In this document: positions 42,240-50,627 of the stretch, piece after piece | How the letters are laid out: every line of letters starts with the position of its first letter | How positions within the stretch are numbered: the stretch's first letter is position 1 | The notes under the pieces: generated by a model | Databases searched by the model: none | The model's input: the letters and a program-made list of their open reading frames with translations, nothing else | Told to the model about the DNA's origin: nothing | Program-made: the position numbers and the translations under genes | DNA from: G965279335 sp965279285 | GTDB taxonomy: Bacteria; Pseudomonadota; Gammaproteobacteria; DSM-16500 | Reading direction: 5' to 3' | Length of the DNA: 64,000 nt | Assembly: GCA_965279285.1 (NCBI GenBank) | Contig: OZ257148.1 | Span: 806,001 to 870,000, forward strand

Positions 42240-42426
42240 AATTTAAGCTTCCCTAAATAAGTTAGTAATAAGATGAAAAAAAATCGCGCACGAAATAGTC
42301 TCGACATTTTGATTTCTATTACTGAAGCGAATGCCTAAAGCTATTGCGTACGCAATCTTTCTTTTCTAAGAAGCGCATATCTTAGCGTAAATAAATCCTG
42401 CTGCAAAGACGTATTTAACTTAAATT

Positions 42427-42724
42427 GTAACTATTCAACAGCAAAAGTGCGGTGGGCACGCTGCGTTTTGCCCACCCTACAAAAAAATGACAAGAATAAA
42501 TATAAAATGGCACGCTGCGCTTTGCCCACCCTACAAAAAAATGACAAGAATAAATATAAAATGGCACGCTGCGCTTTGCCCACCCTACAAAAAAATGACA
42601 AGAATAAATATAAAATGGCACGCTGCGCTTTGCCCACCCTACAAAAAATGACAAAAATTATAAAAAATGTAGGGTGGGCAAAGCGCAGCGTGCCCACCAA
42701 ATTTTTTGGCTGTTGAATAGTTAG
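42427..42724. repeat. Hairpin element copy 7 with four left arms (54-bp tandem array)
   Basis: Within the 614-bp gene-free stretch 42240-42853 this element occupies about half. A left arm plus spacer (GGCACGCTGCGCTTTGCC and ATGACAAGAATAAATATAAA) is repeated with an exact 54-bp period: the ATGACAAGAA segment begins at 42487, 42541 and 42595, and a fourth arm follows before a single right arm at about 42670-42698. Termini are GTAACTATTCAACAGC and GGCTGTTGAATAGTTAG. The rest of the stretch holds the lipoprotein's upstream region, with a 14-bp palindrome ATTGCGTACGCAAT at 42343-42356, and a possible coding remnant at 42740-42826. Confidence 0.93.
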
Positions 42725-42739
42725 TTTAAACTTTGTAAT

Positions 42740-42826
42740 TCAAGCGTGGCTTTCGCTTTGCACATAACTTAAACCGCGTTCAATCGCTTCTTGCATGTTC
42801 AAGCGTTTTTTGTCAGCATCGTCAAA
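42740..42826 (-). pseudogene. Possible 3' remnant of a lost gene
   Basis: The minus strand has a 28-codon open stretch, FDDADKKRLNMQEAIERGL..., ending in TGA at 42740, with well-balanced charged and hydrophobic residues unlike random AT-rich intergenic DNA. It lacks a ribosome-binding site, and a stop precedes it at 42827. It may be the tail of a gene destroyed by rearrangement next to hairpin copy 7. Weak evidence. Confidence 0.25.
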
Positions 42827-42853
42827 TTAATTCTTTTGGAATAAAATTTTACT

Positions 42854-43909
42854 ATGGCACTGTTAAAAAATGACTGCTTATTAAGAACAATTCGTCGTGA
42901 GCCGGTTGATAAAACGCCGATTTGGATTATGCGCCAAGCTGGGCGTTATTTGCCAGAGTATCAAGTTATTCGTAAAAAAGCCGGTAGTTTTCTGCAATTA
43001 TGCAAGACTCCAGAGCTAGCTTGTGAGGTGACGTTGCAGCCGCTGGCGCGCTTTCCATTGGATGCAGCAATTTTGTTTTCTGATATTTTAACAATACCTG
43101 ATGCTATGGGGTTGGGGTTACATTTTCAAGAAGGTGAGGGGCCGTTATTTGAGCGTCCGTTGCGGACTGAGAAAGAAATACAAGCATTAGGTATTCCTGA
43201 TCCAGAAGTAAGTTTGCGTTATGTATTAGATACTATTCGAATGGTTAATCATGAATTAGCGGGTAAAGTGCCTTTAATCGGTTTTTGTGGCAGCCCTTGG
43301 ACAGTGGGTGCTTATATGGTTGAAGGTAAAGCCAATAAATCATTCCCATTGATTCATGCTATGCGAAAAGAGCAACCGAAAGTATTACATTCCTTACTTA
43401 ATGTGTTAGCGCAATCGATTAGTCTGCATTTGAGTGCGCAGATTAAAGCCGGTGTGCAAGTCGTCATGTTGTTTGATACTTGGGGCGGCTTGCTTGATAC
43501 CGCGAGCTATAAAGAATTTTCTTTGCGCTATTTACAGCAAATTATTACTCAGCTTAAAAATGAACATGATGTTCCCATTATTCTTTTTACCAAAGGTGGT
43601 GGGAAATGGTTAGATATCATGGCAGCAACAGGTTGTGATGCTTTGGGTATTGATTGGTTGCTTTCCCTTAGTGAAGCTAGGCAACAAGTAGGTCATAAAG
43701 TGGCTTTGCAAGGAAATATGAATCCAGAAATTTTATATCGTTCGCCAGAGGAGATTCACGCAGCGGTAGCTGAAATTTTAGCGAGTTATGGTCAAGGCTC
43801 GGGACATATTTTTAATTTAGGCCATGGTATTATTAAAGATATGAATCCAGAGCATGTTGCAGTCTTGGTAGATGCGGTGCATACCTTGAGTCAGTCGTAT
43901 CATAAATAA
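42854..43909 (+). CDS. hemE: Uroporphyrinogen decarboxylase
   Basis: HemE converts uroporphyrinogen III to coproporphyrinogen III in heme synthesis. The 351-aa TIM-barrel protein has the signature TPIWIMRQAGRYLPEYQ (20-36), which includes the substrate-binding arginines, the catalytic aspartate region FSDILTIPDAMG (about 76-87), GFCGSPWTVGAYMVEG and NLGHGI near the C-terminus. The gene is single, with yheT 15 bp downstream. Confidence 0.97.
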   Translation: MALLKNDCLLRTIRREPVDKTPIWIMRQAGRYLPEYQVIRKKAGSFLQLCKTPELACEVTLQPLARFPLDAAILFSDILTIPDAMGLGLHFQEGEGPLFERPLRTEKEIQALGIPDPEVSLRYVLDTIRMVNHELAGKVPLIGFCGSPWTVGAYMVEGKANKSFPLIHAMRKEQPKVLHSLLNVLAQSISLHLSAQIKAGVQVVMLFDTWGGLLDTASYKEFSLRYLQQIITQLKNEHDVPIILFTKGGGKWLDIMAATGCDALGIDWLLSLSEARQQVGHKVALQGNMNPEILYRSPEEIHAAVAEILASYGQGSGHIFNLGHGIIKDMNPEHVAVLVDAVHTLSQSYHK

Positions 43910-43924
43910 TAGGAAATCTATTGA

Positions 43925-44887
43925 ATGCGCACAGCAGATTTTAAACCCGCATGGTGGTTACCCGGCCCGCACTTGCAAACATTGTGGCCAGCATTGTGTC
44001 GACGTTCTACTTTAAATATTCCAATAGAAAAAGAGCGGCTTGAATTGCCTGATGGTGATTTTTTAGATTTAGCTTGGATTAATAAGGAAAAAAAGGGTCC
44101 TTTGGTATTATTATTACATGGTTTAGAGGGGTCGGTGCGATCTTCTTACGCACAAGGAATGTTGCATGCAATTAACCAACAGAATTGGCGTGGTGTTGTC
44201 ATGCATTTTCGTGGTTGCAGTGGTGAGCCTAATCGTTTATCACGGAGTTATCATTCGGGTGAAACAAGTGATTTAAATTTTTTGGTAGAGACATTGTGTG
44301 AGCGTGAACCCGATACACCGTTAGCAGTCGTCGGTTTTTCTTTGGGTGGAAATGTTTTGTTGAAATGGTTAGGAGAGGCAGAGAGAAAAAATTTATTATC
44401 TGCTGCAGTTGCTGTGTCGGTGCCATTTGAATTGCATAAATCTGCAAATCGAGTTCAGCATGGTTTTTCACGTTTGTATCAAAAACATTTTTTAAAATGT
44501 TTACGCAAACGGTTAACACATAAATTTCAACTAGACTCTCCTACGTTTGCTATGCCATCGTTAACAGAGTTAACCACATTGTGGGAATTTGATGATAAGG
44601 TGACAGCACCTTTGCATGGATTTTCTGGTGTGCATGATTATTATTCGCAGTCGAGTAGCCGGCAATTTTTAAATAAAATTACGGTGCCAACATTGTTGTT
44701 ACATGCCAAAGATGACCCATTTATGACGCCGGATGTGATTCCTGAGCCGCATGAATTAGCGGAATGTGTTACACTTGAAGTAACGAATGCAGGTGGCCAT
44801 CTTGGGTTTGTGATAGGTACGAATCCTTGGCGTGTGCGATATTGGTTAGATGAGCGAGTGCCAGAATTTTTAGGGAATTTTTTTTAA
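43925..44887 (+). CDS. YheT-like alpha/beta hydrolase
   Basis: A 320-aa cytoplasmic hydrolase of the YheT/ABHD1-3 family. WWLPGPHLQTLWPAL near the start and LLLHGLEGSVRSSYAQGM (oxyanion region) are typical. The nucleophile elbow is GFSLGGN (Ser in VVGFSLGGNVLLKW, about 139-152); the acid Asp is in HAKDDPFM and the catalytic His in NAGGHLGF. Substrates are unknown, probably esters or lipids. AGGAAA precedes the ATG. Its stop codon overlaps the left end of hairpin copy 8. Confidence 0.93.
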   Translation: MRTADFKPAWWLPGPHLQTLWPALCRRSTLNIPIEKERLELPDGDFLDLAWINKEKKGPLVLLLHGLEGSVRSSYAQGMLHAINQQNWRGVVMHFRGCSGEPNRLSRSYHSGETSDLNFLVETLCEREPDTPLAVVGFSLGGNVLLKWLGEAERKNLLSAAVAVSVPFELHKSANRVQHGFSRLYQKHFLKCLRKRLTHKFQLDSPTFAMPSLTELTTLWEFDDKVTAPLHGFSGVHDYYSQSSSRQFLNKITVPTLLLHAKDDPFMTPDVIPEPHELAECVTLEVTNAGGHLGFVIGTNPWRVRYWLDERVPEFLGNFF

Positions 44888-45028
44888 TTGTTCAGCGATG
44901 AGGGGTTTGGTGGGCACGCTGCGTTTTGCCCACGCTCTGGATGCCAGCTAGAAACGTGCTGGCATGATAAGGTTTCGTAGGGTGGGCAAAGCGCAGCGTG
45001 CCCACCAAACTCTTTGGCTGCTGAGTAT
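44884..45028. repeat. Hairpin element copy 8 with secondary internal stem
   Basis: The left end TTAATTGTTCAGC overlaps the yheT stop codon. The left core (GGTGGGCACGCTGCGTTTTG, ending in CCCACGCTCT) is degenerate. The loop contains its own perfect 8-bp stem, ATGCCAGC ... GCTGGCAT at 44941-44965, seen in no other copy. The right arm is standard and ends in GGCTGCTGAGTAT, 20 bp before emrA. Confidence 0.9.
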
Positions 45029-45048
45029 AAACTTTTTTAGGTAAAGTG

Positions 45049-45897
45049 ATGACAAAAAATAATGTTAAACAACAAGCGTTGATTGCCAGTATAGTTTTAG
45101 TTTGCTTTGTTAGTATTGCTTATTGGATCTATAGTCAATTTTATCTTTCAACCGATGATGCTTATGTAAATGCTAATGTGGTGCAAGTTGCTTCTCGAGT
45201 CACAGGGCAAGTGCAGCATCTTTATGTAGTAAATAATCAGCATGTCAAGCAAGGAGAACTTTTGTTTGATAGTGATATAGCCTTATTTCAAGTGGCTGTT
45301 GATCAAGCTAAAGCAAGATTAGATGTGAGCGTCGCTAATTTACAATTAGCGCAAGTGACGGCATCACGCACGCAAGAGCTCGCTAAAAAAAGAGTTGCAT
45401 CTGATCAGGAGCAGGATAAAGCTCAAGCGATATTATTGTCTGCCTTGGCGAATGTACAATTAGCTAAAGCAAACTTAGCGCAAGCTGAATTAAATTTAAG
45501 TTACACAAAAGTTTATGCGACGACAAGTGGTTGGGTGACGAATGTAACTTTGCGTGTTGGTGATATCGTTATTGCAAATCAGCCACAATTTGCTTTAGTA
45601 AGTGACCAAGAATTTTGGATTGATGCAAACTTTAAAGAAACTGAATTTTCACGTTTGCGTCCTGGCCAGCATGCAGAGATAAGAGTAGATATGTATCCTG
45701 ATCATCCTTTTGCTGGTGTTGTGGAAAGTATAAGTAGTGGTAGTGGTACGGCTTTTTCTTTGCTACCACCAGAAAATGCTACAGGTAATTGGGTTAAGGT
45801 AACACAACGAGTGCCGGTTCGTATTCGTGTTCTCAATCCTGATGCGCAGTTTCCATTAAGAATTGGAACAACAGCCAGTGTTACAATACGGGTGTAA
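45049..45897 (+). CDS. emrA: EmrA-type membrane-fusion (HlyD-family) efflux adaptor
   Basis: The periplasmic adaptor of an MFS tripartite efflux pump. The 282-aa protein has one N-terminal transmembrane helix (ALIASIVLVCFVSIAYWIY), YLSTDDAYVNANVVQVASRVTGQV (first lipoyl half), an alpha-helical hairpin (about 80-150) that contacts the outer-membrane channel, YTKVYATTSGWVTNV (second lipoyl half) and a beta-barrel domain. It is shorter than E. coli EmrA (390 aa), mainly in the hairpin. I start at the ATG at 45049; a GTG immediately before it (45046) is possible. emrB follows after 9 bp. Confidence 0.93.
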   Translation: MTKNNVKQQALIASIVLVCFVSIAYWIYSQFYLSTDDAYVNANVVQVASRVTGQVQHLYVVNNQHVKQGELLFDSDIALFQVAVDQAKARLDVSVANLQLAQVTASRTQELAKKRVASDQEQDKAQAILLSALANVQLAKANLAQAELNLSYTKVYATTSGWVTNVTLRVGDIVIANQPQFALVSDQEFWIDANFKETEFSRLRPGQHAEIRVDMYPDHPFAGVVESISSGSGTAFSLLPPENATGNWVKVTQRVPVRIRVLNPDAQFPLRIGTTASVTIRV

Positions 45898-45906
45898 CAA
45901 AAATCA

Positions 45907-47442
45907 ATGAAGCCACTTTCTCCACATGATATTTCACCTGCTACTCGCGCATTAATCACTGTTGCAGTTATGTCGGCGACACTTATTCAAGTGTTGGATA
46001 CAACAATAGTGAATGTTGCGCTTCCGCATATGGAAGGCACTTTAAGTGCTACAGCTGATCAAATTACCTGGGTATTAACGAGCTATTTAGTTGCTTCTGC
46101 TATTTTTATGCCGTTGACGGGTTATTTTACTGATCGACTTGGACGGAAAAAATATTTATTAATTAGTATTGGCGGTTTTGTGATTGCATCTGCACTGTGC
46201 GGCGCAGCAGCTAATATTACTCAGATTGTTTTATTTCGATTGTTACAAGGAATATTTGGTGCTGCACTCGTGCCACTTTCGCAAGCCATTATGGCGGATA
46301 TTTATCCCGAAGAAGATCGAGGTACAGCAATGGCGATTTGGGGTATGGGGGTAATGGTAGGGCCTATTTTAGGCCCAACATTAGGAGGATATTTGACAGA
46401 AGTTGCGAGTTGGCGTTGGACTTTTTATATTAATGTACCCTTAGGTTTTTTATCTTTTATGCTAGCTTGGCGTGTCGTTCCTGATACGCCAACTAAAGCA
46501 CGGCAAATGGATTGGTTTGGTTTGATTTTAATTTCAATAGCTATTGGTGCTATTCAATATTTTTTAGATCGTGGCAATCAAGATGATTGGTTTAATTCCG
46601 CAAGTATTCGTTTGATAGGTTTAATTGCAGTAACCAGCTTTTTAGGATTTTTATTACATAGCCTGCGGCAAAAAAATAAATCCGTATTTGATATTACCAT
46701 TTTTAATGATCGCAATTTTACGCTGGCCAGTTTGGTATTGGCGTTGTTTGGTTTAGGATTGTATGGCGCAATGGTTATTTTGCCGTTGATGTTGGAAGGC
46801 TTGTTTAATTATCCTGTATTGACAACGGGTTTGGTTATGGCGCCAAGAGGGATAAGTGGTTTAGTCAGTATGTTGGTCGTGAGCAAATTAATAAAAAAAG
46901 TTGATCCAAGAATATTAATTTTGGCAGGAATTAGTATTAGCGGTAGTGGTATGGTGATTGGAGCTTATTATAATTTGGCTGTTAGCCCGGGGTGGATTAT
47001 CGGCCCACTTTTATTGCAAGGTTTTGGTTTGGGTATGATTTTTGTGCCTTTGTCGGCAATTGCTTTTGCAACGCTGTCACCCCATTTACGTTCAGAAGCG
47101 GCGGGTTTATTTAGTTTATTGCGGACAATGGGTAGCTCGATGGGCATATCTATTATTGCAACCGTTTTTTCTCGTCATGGTCAGATGGCATGGAATCAGT
47201 GGGGTGGATTTATTAATCCGTATAATCCCGCACTTATTAATTATTTACAGCATATTCATATGAATATTCATCAGCCTTTAGCTATTTTTATTTTACAGCA
47301 ACAACTTTATCGGCAAGCGCAGATGGTATCATTTGTAAATGTTTATATTTTTATTACCTGGAGTTTTGTGTTGATGCTGCCTTTGGTGTTGTTGCTAAAA
47401 AAACCGAAGAAAAAAGCTGCTTCGGTTGCGGTGGTGGAATAA
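45907..47442 (+). CDS. emrB: EmrB/QacA (DHA2) family drug:H+ antiporter
   Basis: A 511-aa MFS exporter with about fourteen transmembrane segments. Motif D1/A are present as LIQVLDTTIVNVALPHMEGTL and GYFTDRLGRKKYL, and motif C as GMGVMVGPILGPTLGGYL, which marks drug antiporters. With EmrA it would form an inner-membrane pump that needs a TolC-type channel, such as the one at 10.9-12.2 kb. The C-terminus is very basic (KKPKKKAA). No adjacent MarR- or TetR-type regulator is visible. Confidence 0.95.
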   Translation: MKPLSPHDISPATRALITVAVMSATLIQVLDTTIVNVALPHMEGTLSATADQITWVLTSYLVASAIFMPLTGYFTDRLGRKKYLLISIGGFVIASALCGAAANITQIVLFRLLQGIFGAALVPLSQAIMADIYPEEDRGTAMAIWGMGVMVGPILGPTLGGYLTEVASWRWTFYINVPLGFLSFMLAWRVVPDTPTKARQMDWFGLILISIAIGAIQYFLDRGNQDDWFNSASIRLIGLIAVTSFLGFLLHSLRQKNKSVFDITIFNDRNFTLASLVLALFGLGLYGAMVILPLMLEGLFNYPVLTTGLVMAPRGISGLVSMLVVSKLIKKVDPRILILAGISISGSGMVIGAYYNLAVSPGWIIGPLLLQGFGLGMIFVPLSAIAFATLSPHLRSEAAGLFSLLRTMGSSMGISIIATVFSRHGQMAWNQWGGFINPYNPALINYLQHIHMNIHQPLAIFILQQQLYRQAQMVSFVNVYIFITWSFVLMLPLVLLLKKPKKKAASVAVVE

Positions 47443-47598
47443 AGTTAATCTTTTTGTACAATCTTATCAGGCTTAGATTCTTTGCTGTGCTAATAGAATA
47501 ACAATTAAGAAGAGTTACTTAAGTCAAAGATTGAAGATTAGTGTACCTTTATTATATTCTATTGAGATTATAGATTATGTGGTGTTGGGTTCGATTAT

Positions 47599-47739
47599 GT
47601 AGCTATTCAGCAATTAGAGAGTTTGGTGGGCACGCTGCGCTTTGCCCACCCTACATTTTTTATAATTTATTTTTGTAATTTTTGTAGGGTGGGCAAAGCG
47701 CAGCGTGCCCACCAAACTCTCTAGTTGCTGAATAGTTAC
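47599..47739. repeat. Hairpin element copy 9 (141 bp)
   Basis: The 327-bp gap between emrB and hppD holds this element; 47443-47598 is AT-rich with nothing I can identify. Ends are GTAGCTATTCAGC and GCTGAATAGTTAC; arms flanking the core (AATTAGAGAGTTTGG and CCAAACTCTCTAGTT) are complementary to each other but different from other copies. It ends 30 bp before the hppD ATG. Confidence 0.92.
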
Positions 47740-47769
47740 TCCATTATTGTCATCATAAGGAGATGTTTA

Positions 47770-48822
47770 ATGCAAGCTAAGAATCCAGCTGGAACTTGTG
47801 GTTTTGCTTTTTTAGAGTTTTCTTCACCACATTCCGAAATCCTTGAAAAACAATTTATTAGCATGGGTTTTGTTCCCGTTGCAAAACATCAGCAATATCC
47901 AATCACTATTTTTCAACAAAATAATATTCGATTTATATTAAATCTGGCTCCAGATAGTCACGCAGTAGAGTTTGCTAAATTGCATGGCGCATCTTGCAGT
48001 GCCATGGGATTTCATGTTGAGGATGCTCAAGCAGCATATCAACATGCTATTGCTAACGGTGCTGTGTCTTATAAAGATGAAAATAGTATTTATGCCATTC
48101 CAGCAATTATGGGTGTAGGTGGTAGTTTGATTTATTTTGTTGATTACCATGATGAGCTTGCTAATTATAGCCCTCTTTTTGCACCACTAGCGTTTACACA
48201 ATCGCCGATTAATGCTGCCGGATTAACTTATATCGATCATGTTACACATAATTTACAGCGCGGTAATATGGATAAATTAGCTGAATTTTATGAAACTATT
48301 TTTAATTTTAAAGAAATACGTTACTTTGACATAGAAGGAAAAGTAACAGGATTAAAAAGTCGTGCAATGACGAGTCCGTGTGGAAAAATTCGTATACCAC
48401 TCAATGAATCCTCTGATGATAAATCGCAAATTGAAGAATTTTTAAAAGATTTTAATGGTGAGGGTATTCAGCATATTGCTTTGGGCACGAATGATATTTA
48501 TCAAACGATTGAGTTATTGCGTACACAAGGTTTAGATTTTATGAATACACCAGATACATATTATGAATTACTTGAAAAGCGTTTGCCAGGGCATGGAGAA
48601 CAAACAACATTGCTGCAAAAAAACAAAATTCTTGTTGATGGTGCAGTCACACCAGAAAAAAAATTACTTTTGCAAATCTTTACTAAAAATATGTTAGGTC
48701 CCGTTTTTTTTGAAATTATTCAGCGTAAAGGTGATGAAGGCTTTGGCGAGGGAAATTTTAGAGCTTTATTTGAGTCGATAGAGTTAGATCAAATTAAGCG
48801 TGGTGTTTTAAAGCTGGAATAG
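47770..48822 (+). CDS. hppD: 4-hydroxyphenylpyruvate dioxygenase
   Basis: HPPD converts 4-hydroxyphenylpyruvate to homogentisate using Fe(II) and oxygen. The 350-aa protein has two VOC domains; the second carries the iron ligands: YIDHVTHN (His, about 155-162), GIQHIALGTNDI (His) and GPVFFEIIQRKGDEGFGEGNF (Glu), the last also being the conserved C-terminal signature. AAGGAG seven bases upstream fixes the start at 47770; an extension to 47725 would read into hairpin copy 9. It opens the tyrosine-catabolic gene set, separated from its partners by hairpin copy 10. Confidence 0.96.
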   Translation: MQAKNPAGTCGFAFLEFSSPHSEILEKQFISMGFVPVAKHQQYPITIFQQNNIRFILNLAPDSHAVEFAKLHGASCSAMGFHVEDAQAAYQHAIANGAVSYKDENSIYAIPAIMGVGGSLIYFVDYHDELANYSPLFAPLAFTQSPINAAGLTYIDHVTHNLQRGNMDKLAEFYETIFNFKEIRYFDIEGKVTGLKSRAMTSPCGKIRIPLNESSDDKSQIEEFLKDFNGEGIQHIALGTNDIYQTIELLRTQGLDFMNTPDTYYELLEKRLPGHGEQTTLLQKNKILVDGAVTPEKKLLLQIFTKNMLGPVFFEIIQRKGDEGFGEGNFRALFESIELDQIKRGVLKLE

Positions 48823-48851
48823 ATAACAAGCGTTATAGTTTCAAACACAGA

Positions 48852-48979
48852 GTAACTACTCAGTGGCGAGGGAGTTTGGTGGGCACGCTGCGCTTTGCCC
48901 ACCCTACAAAAATTTATAAAAATGTAGGGTGGGCAAAGCGCAGCGTGCCCACCAAACTCCCTAAGTGTTGAGTAGTTAC
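48852..48979. repeat. Hairpin element copy 10 (128 bp) between hppD and fahA
   Basis: GTAACTACTCAG and CTGAGTAGTTAC-like ends (right end TTGAGTAGTTAC), standard core, 16-base AT loop. It starts 29 bp after the hppD stop and ends 18 bp before the fumarylacetoacetase start, so a polycistronic message would carry a hairpin of over 50 bp at this point. Confidence 0.92.
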
Positions 48980-48997
48980 AATACAAAAGGAATTTTA

Positions 48998-49978
48998 ATG
49001 AAACTTGCAACATTAAGAAATAATACTCGTGATGGGCAGTTAGTAGTAGTCAGTAAAGATTTATCTCGCGCTGTTTTAGTGCCTGAGATTGCTAATCATC
49101 TGCAGTATGTTTTAGATCATTGGGTTGAATGTCGACTCGCATTAGAAGACTGTTATCGTCGTCTTAATCAGCAAGAGATTAAAAATACTTTAGTGTTTGC
49201 TTCACAACAAGTTGCATCACCTCTACCTCGAGCATATCAATGGGCTGATGGCAGTGCGTATGTTAACCATGTAGAGTTAGTGCGTAAAGCTCGTGGCGCC
49301 GAAATGCCCGCTGATTTTTGGATTAATCCGCTAATGTATCAAGGCGGATCAGATTGTTTTTTAGGCCCGTATGATGATATCTCAGTCAGTGATATTGAAT
49401 GGGGAGTTGATTTTGAAGCAGAGATCGCAGTGGTCACAACCGATGTCGCAATGGGTGTGCGGAAAGAAGAAGCAGAAAAAAATATTTGCTTGTTAATGCT
49501 AGTCAATGATGTGTCTTTACGGAATCTTATTCCTGCAGAGTTAAGCAAGGGGTTTGGTTTTTTTCAAAGTAAACCATCCAGTGCATTTTCTCCGGTTGCA
49601 GTAACACCAGATGAATTAGGCCACGCGTGGGATGGTAAAAAAGTGCATTTGCCTTTAATAACACATCTCAATAAGCAACTTTTTGGTGAGCCGAATGCCG
49701 GCGTTGATATGACGTTTGATTTTCCTACTTTGATTGCGCACGCAGCTAAAACGCGAGCTTTGATGGCAGGCACTATTGTTGGTTCGGGAACGGTTTCTAA
49801 TCTTGATCGTAACAAGGGTTCATCCTGTATTGCTGAAAAGCGCATGCTAGAAATAATCGCGCAGGGAAGTGCATCAACACCGTTTATGCAGCTAGGCGAT
49901 GAAGTAAAAATTGAAATGTTTGATGAAAAGCAACAAAGTATTTTTGGCGCAATTAAACAAAAGGTTGTTATATGTTAA
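48998..49978 (+). CDS. Fumarylacetoacetate hydrolase, short bacterial type
   Basis: Catalyses the last step of tyrosine degradation, splitting fumarylacetoacetate into fumarate and acetoacetate. The 326-aa protein begins MKLATLRNNTRDGQLVVVS and contains LPRAYQWADGSAYVNHVELV, the metal-binding DFEAEIAVVT (Glu and Asp ligands), LVNDVSLRNLIPAELSKGFG and GTIVGSGTVSN. It belongs to the ~330-aa bacterial form rather than the 420-aa eukaryotic FAH. AAAGGA upstream places the start at 48998. It overlaps maiA by seven bases. Confidence 0.93.
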   Translation: MKLATLRNNTRDGQLVVVSKDLSRAVLVPEIANHLQYVLDHWVECRLALEDCYRRLNQQEIKNTLVFASQQVASPLPRAYQWADGSAYVNHVELVRKARGAEMPADFWINPLMYQGGSDCFLGPYDDISVSDIEWGVDFEAEIAVVTTDVAMGVRKEEAEKNICLLMLVNDVSLRNLIPAELSKGFGFFQSKPSSAFSPVAVTPDELGHAWDGKKVHLPLITHLNKQLFGEPNAGVDMTFDFPTLIAHAAKTRALMAGTIVGSGTVSNLDRNKGSSCIAEKRMLEIIAQGSASTPFMQLGDEVKIEMFDEKQQSIFGAIKQKVVIC

Positions 49979-50625
49979 CATTGTATGATTATTTTCGTTC
50001 ATCAGCTTGTTTTCGTGTGCGGATTGCGCTTAATCTTAAGGGATTAAGTTATGAAAAACAGACTGTTCACTTAGTAAAAGATGGCGGTGAACAGTTGTCT
50101 GCTGAATATAAAAAAATTAATCCACAAGCATTAGTTCCAACCTTATTAGCTGATAAAAAACCATTAACACAATCCTTGGCAATCATTGAATATCTTGATG
50201 AGGTGTATCCACAACCTGCTTTGCTTCCTGCTGATCCTTATTTAAAAGCAGTAGCAAGATCATTGGCTTTGTCTATCGCTGCAGATTTACATCCTCTTAA
50301 TAATTTGCGGGTTATGAAATTTTTAACGACAGAGTTAGAAGTGTCCGAAGATAAAAAAAACCAATGGTATCAGCATTGGCTTAAGCTAGGTTTGTCGGCA
50401 TTAGAGCAGCAACTGAGTGTTTTACCCACAACAGGAAAATTTTGTTTTGGTGATATACCGGGTTTAGTTGATCTTTGTCTTGTTCCTCAAGTGTATAACG
50501 CTAGGCGTTATCACTGCGATATGAGTGCTTATCCTCTGATAACACGTATTGATGCTCATTGCCAAGCGCATCCGGCATTTATAGCAGCCTGGCCGAATGA
50601 TTTGGAAGCTGAAATTAAAGGATGA
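49972..50625 (+). CDS. maiA: Maleylacetoacetate isomerase (zeta-class glutathione S-transferase)
   Basis: MaiA isomerises maleylacetoacetate to fumarylacetoacetate with glutathione. The 217-aa GST-fold protein has the zeta signature SSACFRVRIALNLKGL (10-25; the SSCxxRVRIAL motif), the glutathione-binding QSLAIIEYLDEVYP, and a helical C-terminal domain with VYNARRYHCDMSAYP. It overlaps the hydrolase gene by seven bases and is followed by an ATGA overlap with the aminotransferase gene, consistent with one operon. Confidence 0.95.
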   Translation: MLTLYDYFRSSACFRVRIALNLKGLSYEKQTVHLVKDGGEQLSAEYKKINPQALVPTLLADKKPLTQSLAIIEYLDEVYPQPALLPADPYLKAVARSLALSIAADLHPLNNLRVMKFLTTELEVSEDKKNQWYQHWLKLGLSALEQQLSVLPTTGKFCFGDIPGLVDLCLVPQVYNARRYHCDMSAYPLITRIDAHCQAHPAFIAAWPNDLEAEIKG

Positions 50626-50627
50626 TT

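Noticed and set aside
41934..42260. Cys/Ser/Trp-rich and Val/Ala-rich plus-strand frames opposite the lipoprotein gene
   Set aside because: Artefacts of the repetitive GCT/ACA codons of the minus-strand gene, which has a proper lipoprotein signal peptide.
42415..42716. Three long frames across 42415-42716 (both strands), translating as repeated WAKRSVPF or ARCALPTLQKNDKNKYK
   Set aside because: They are translations of the 54-bp tandem array; the unit length is a multiple of three, so frames stay open. No ribosome-binding site.
42427..42724. Regularly spaced repeats that could suggest a CRISPR array
   Set aside because: The 54-bp period consists of identical units with no variable spacers, and the repeat is an arm of a hairpin element found at ten other places.
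47725..47769. N-terminal extension of HppD
   Set aside because: Its codons come from the end of hairpin copy 9; the AAGGAG site points to the ATG at 47770, matching the family N-terminus.
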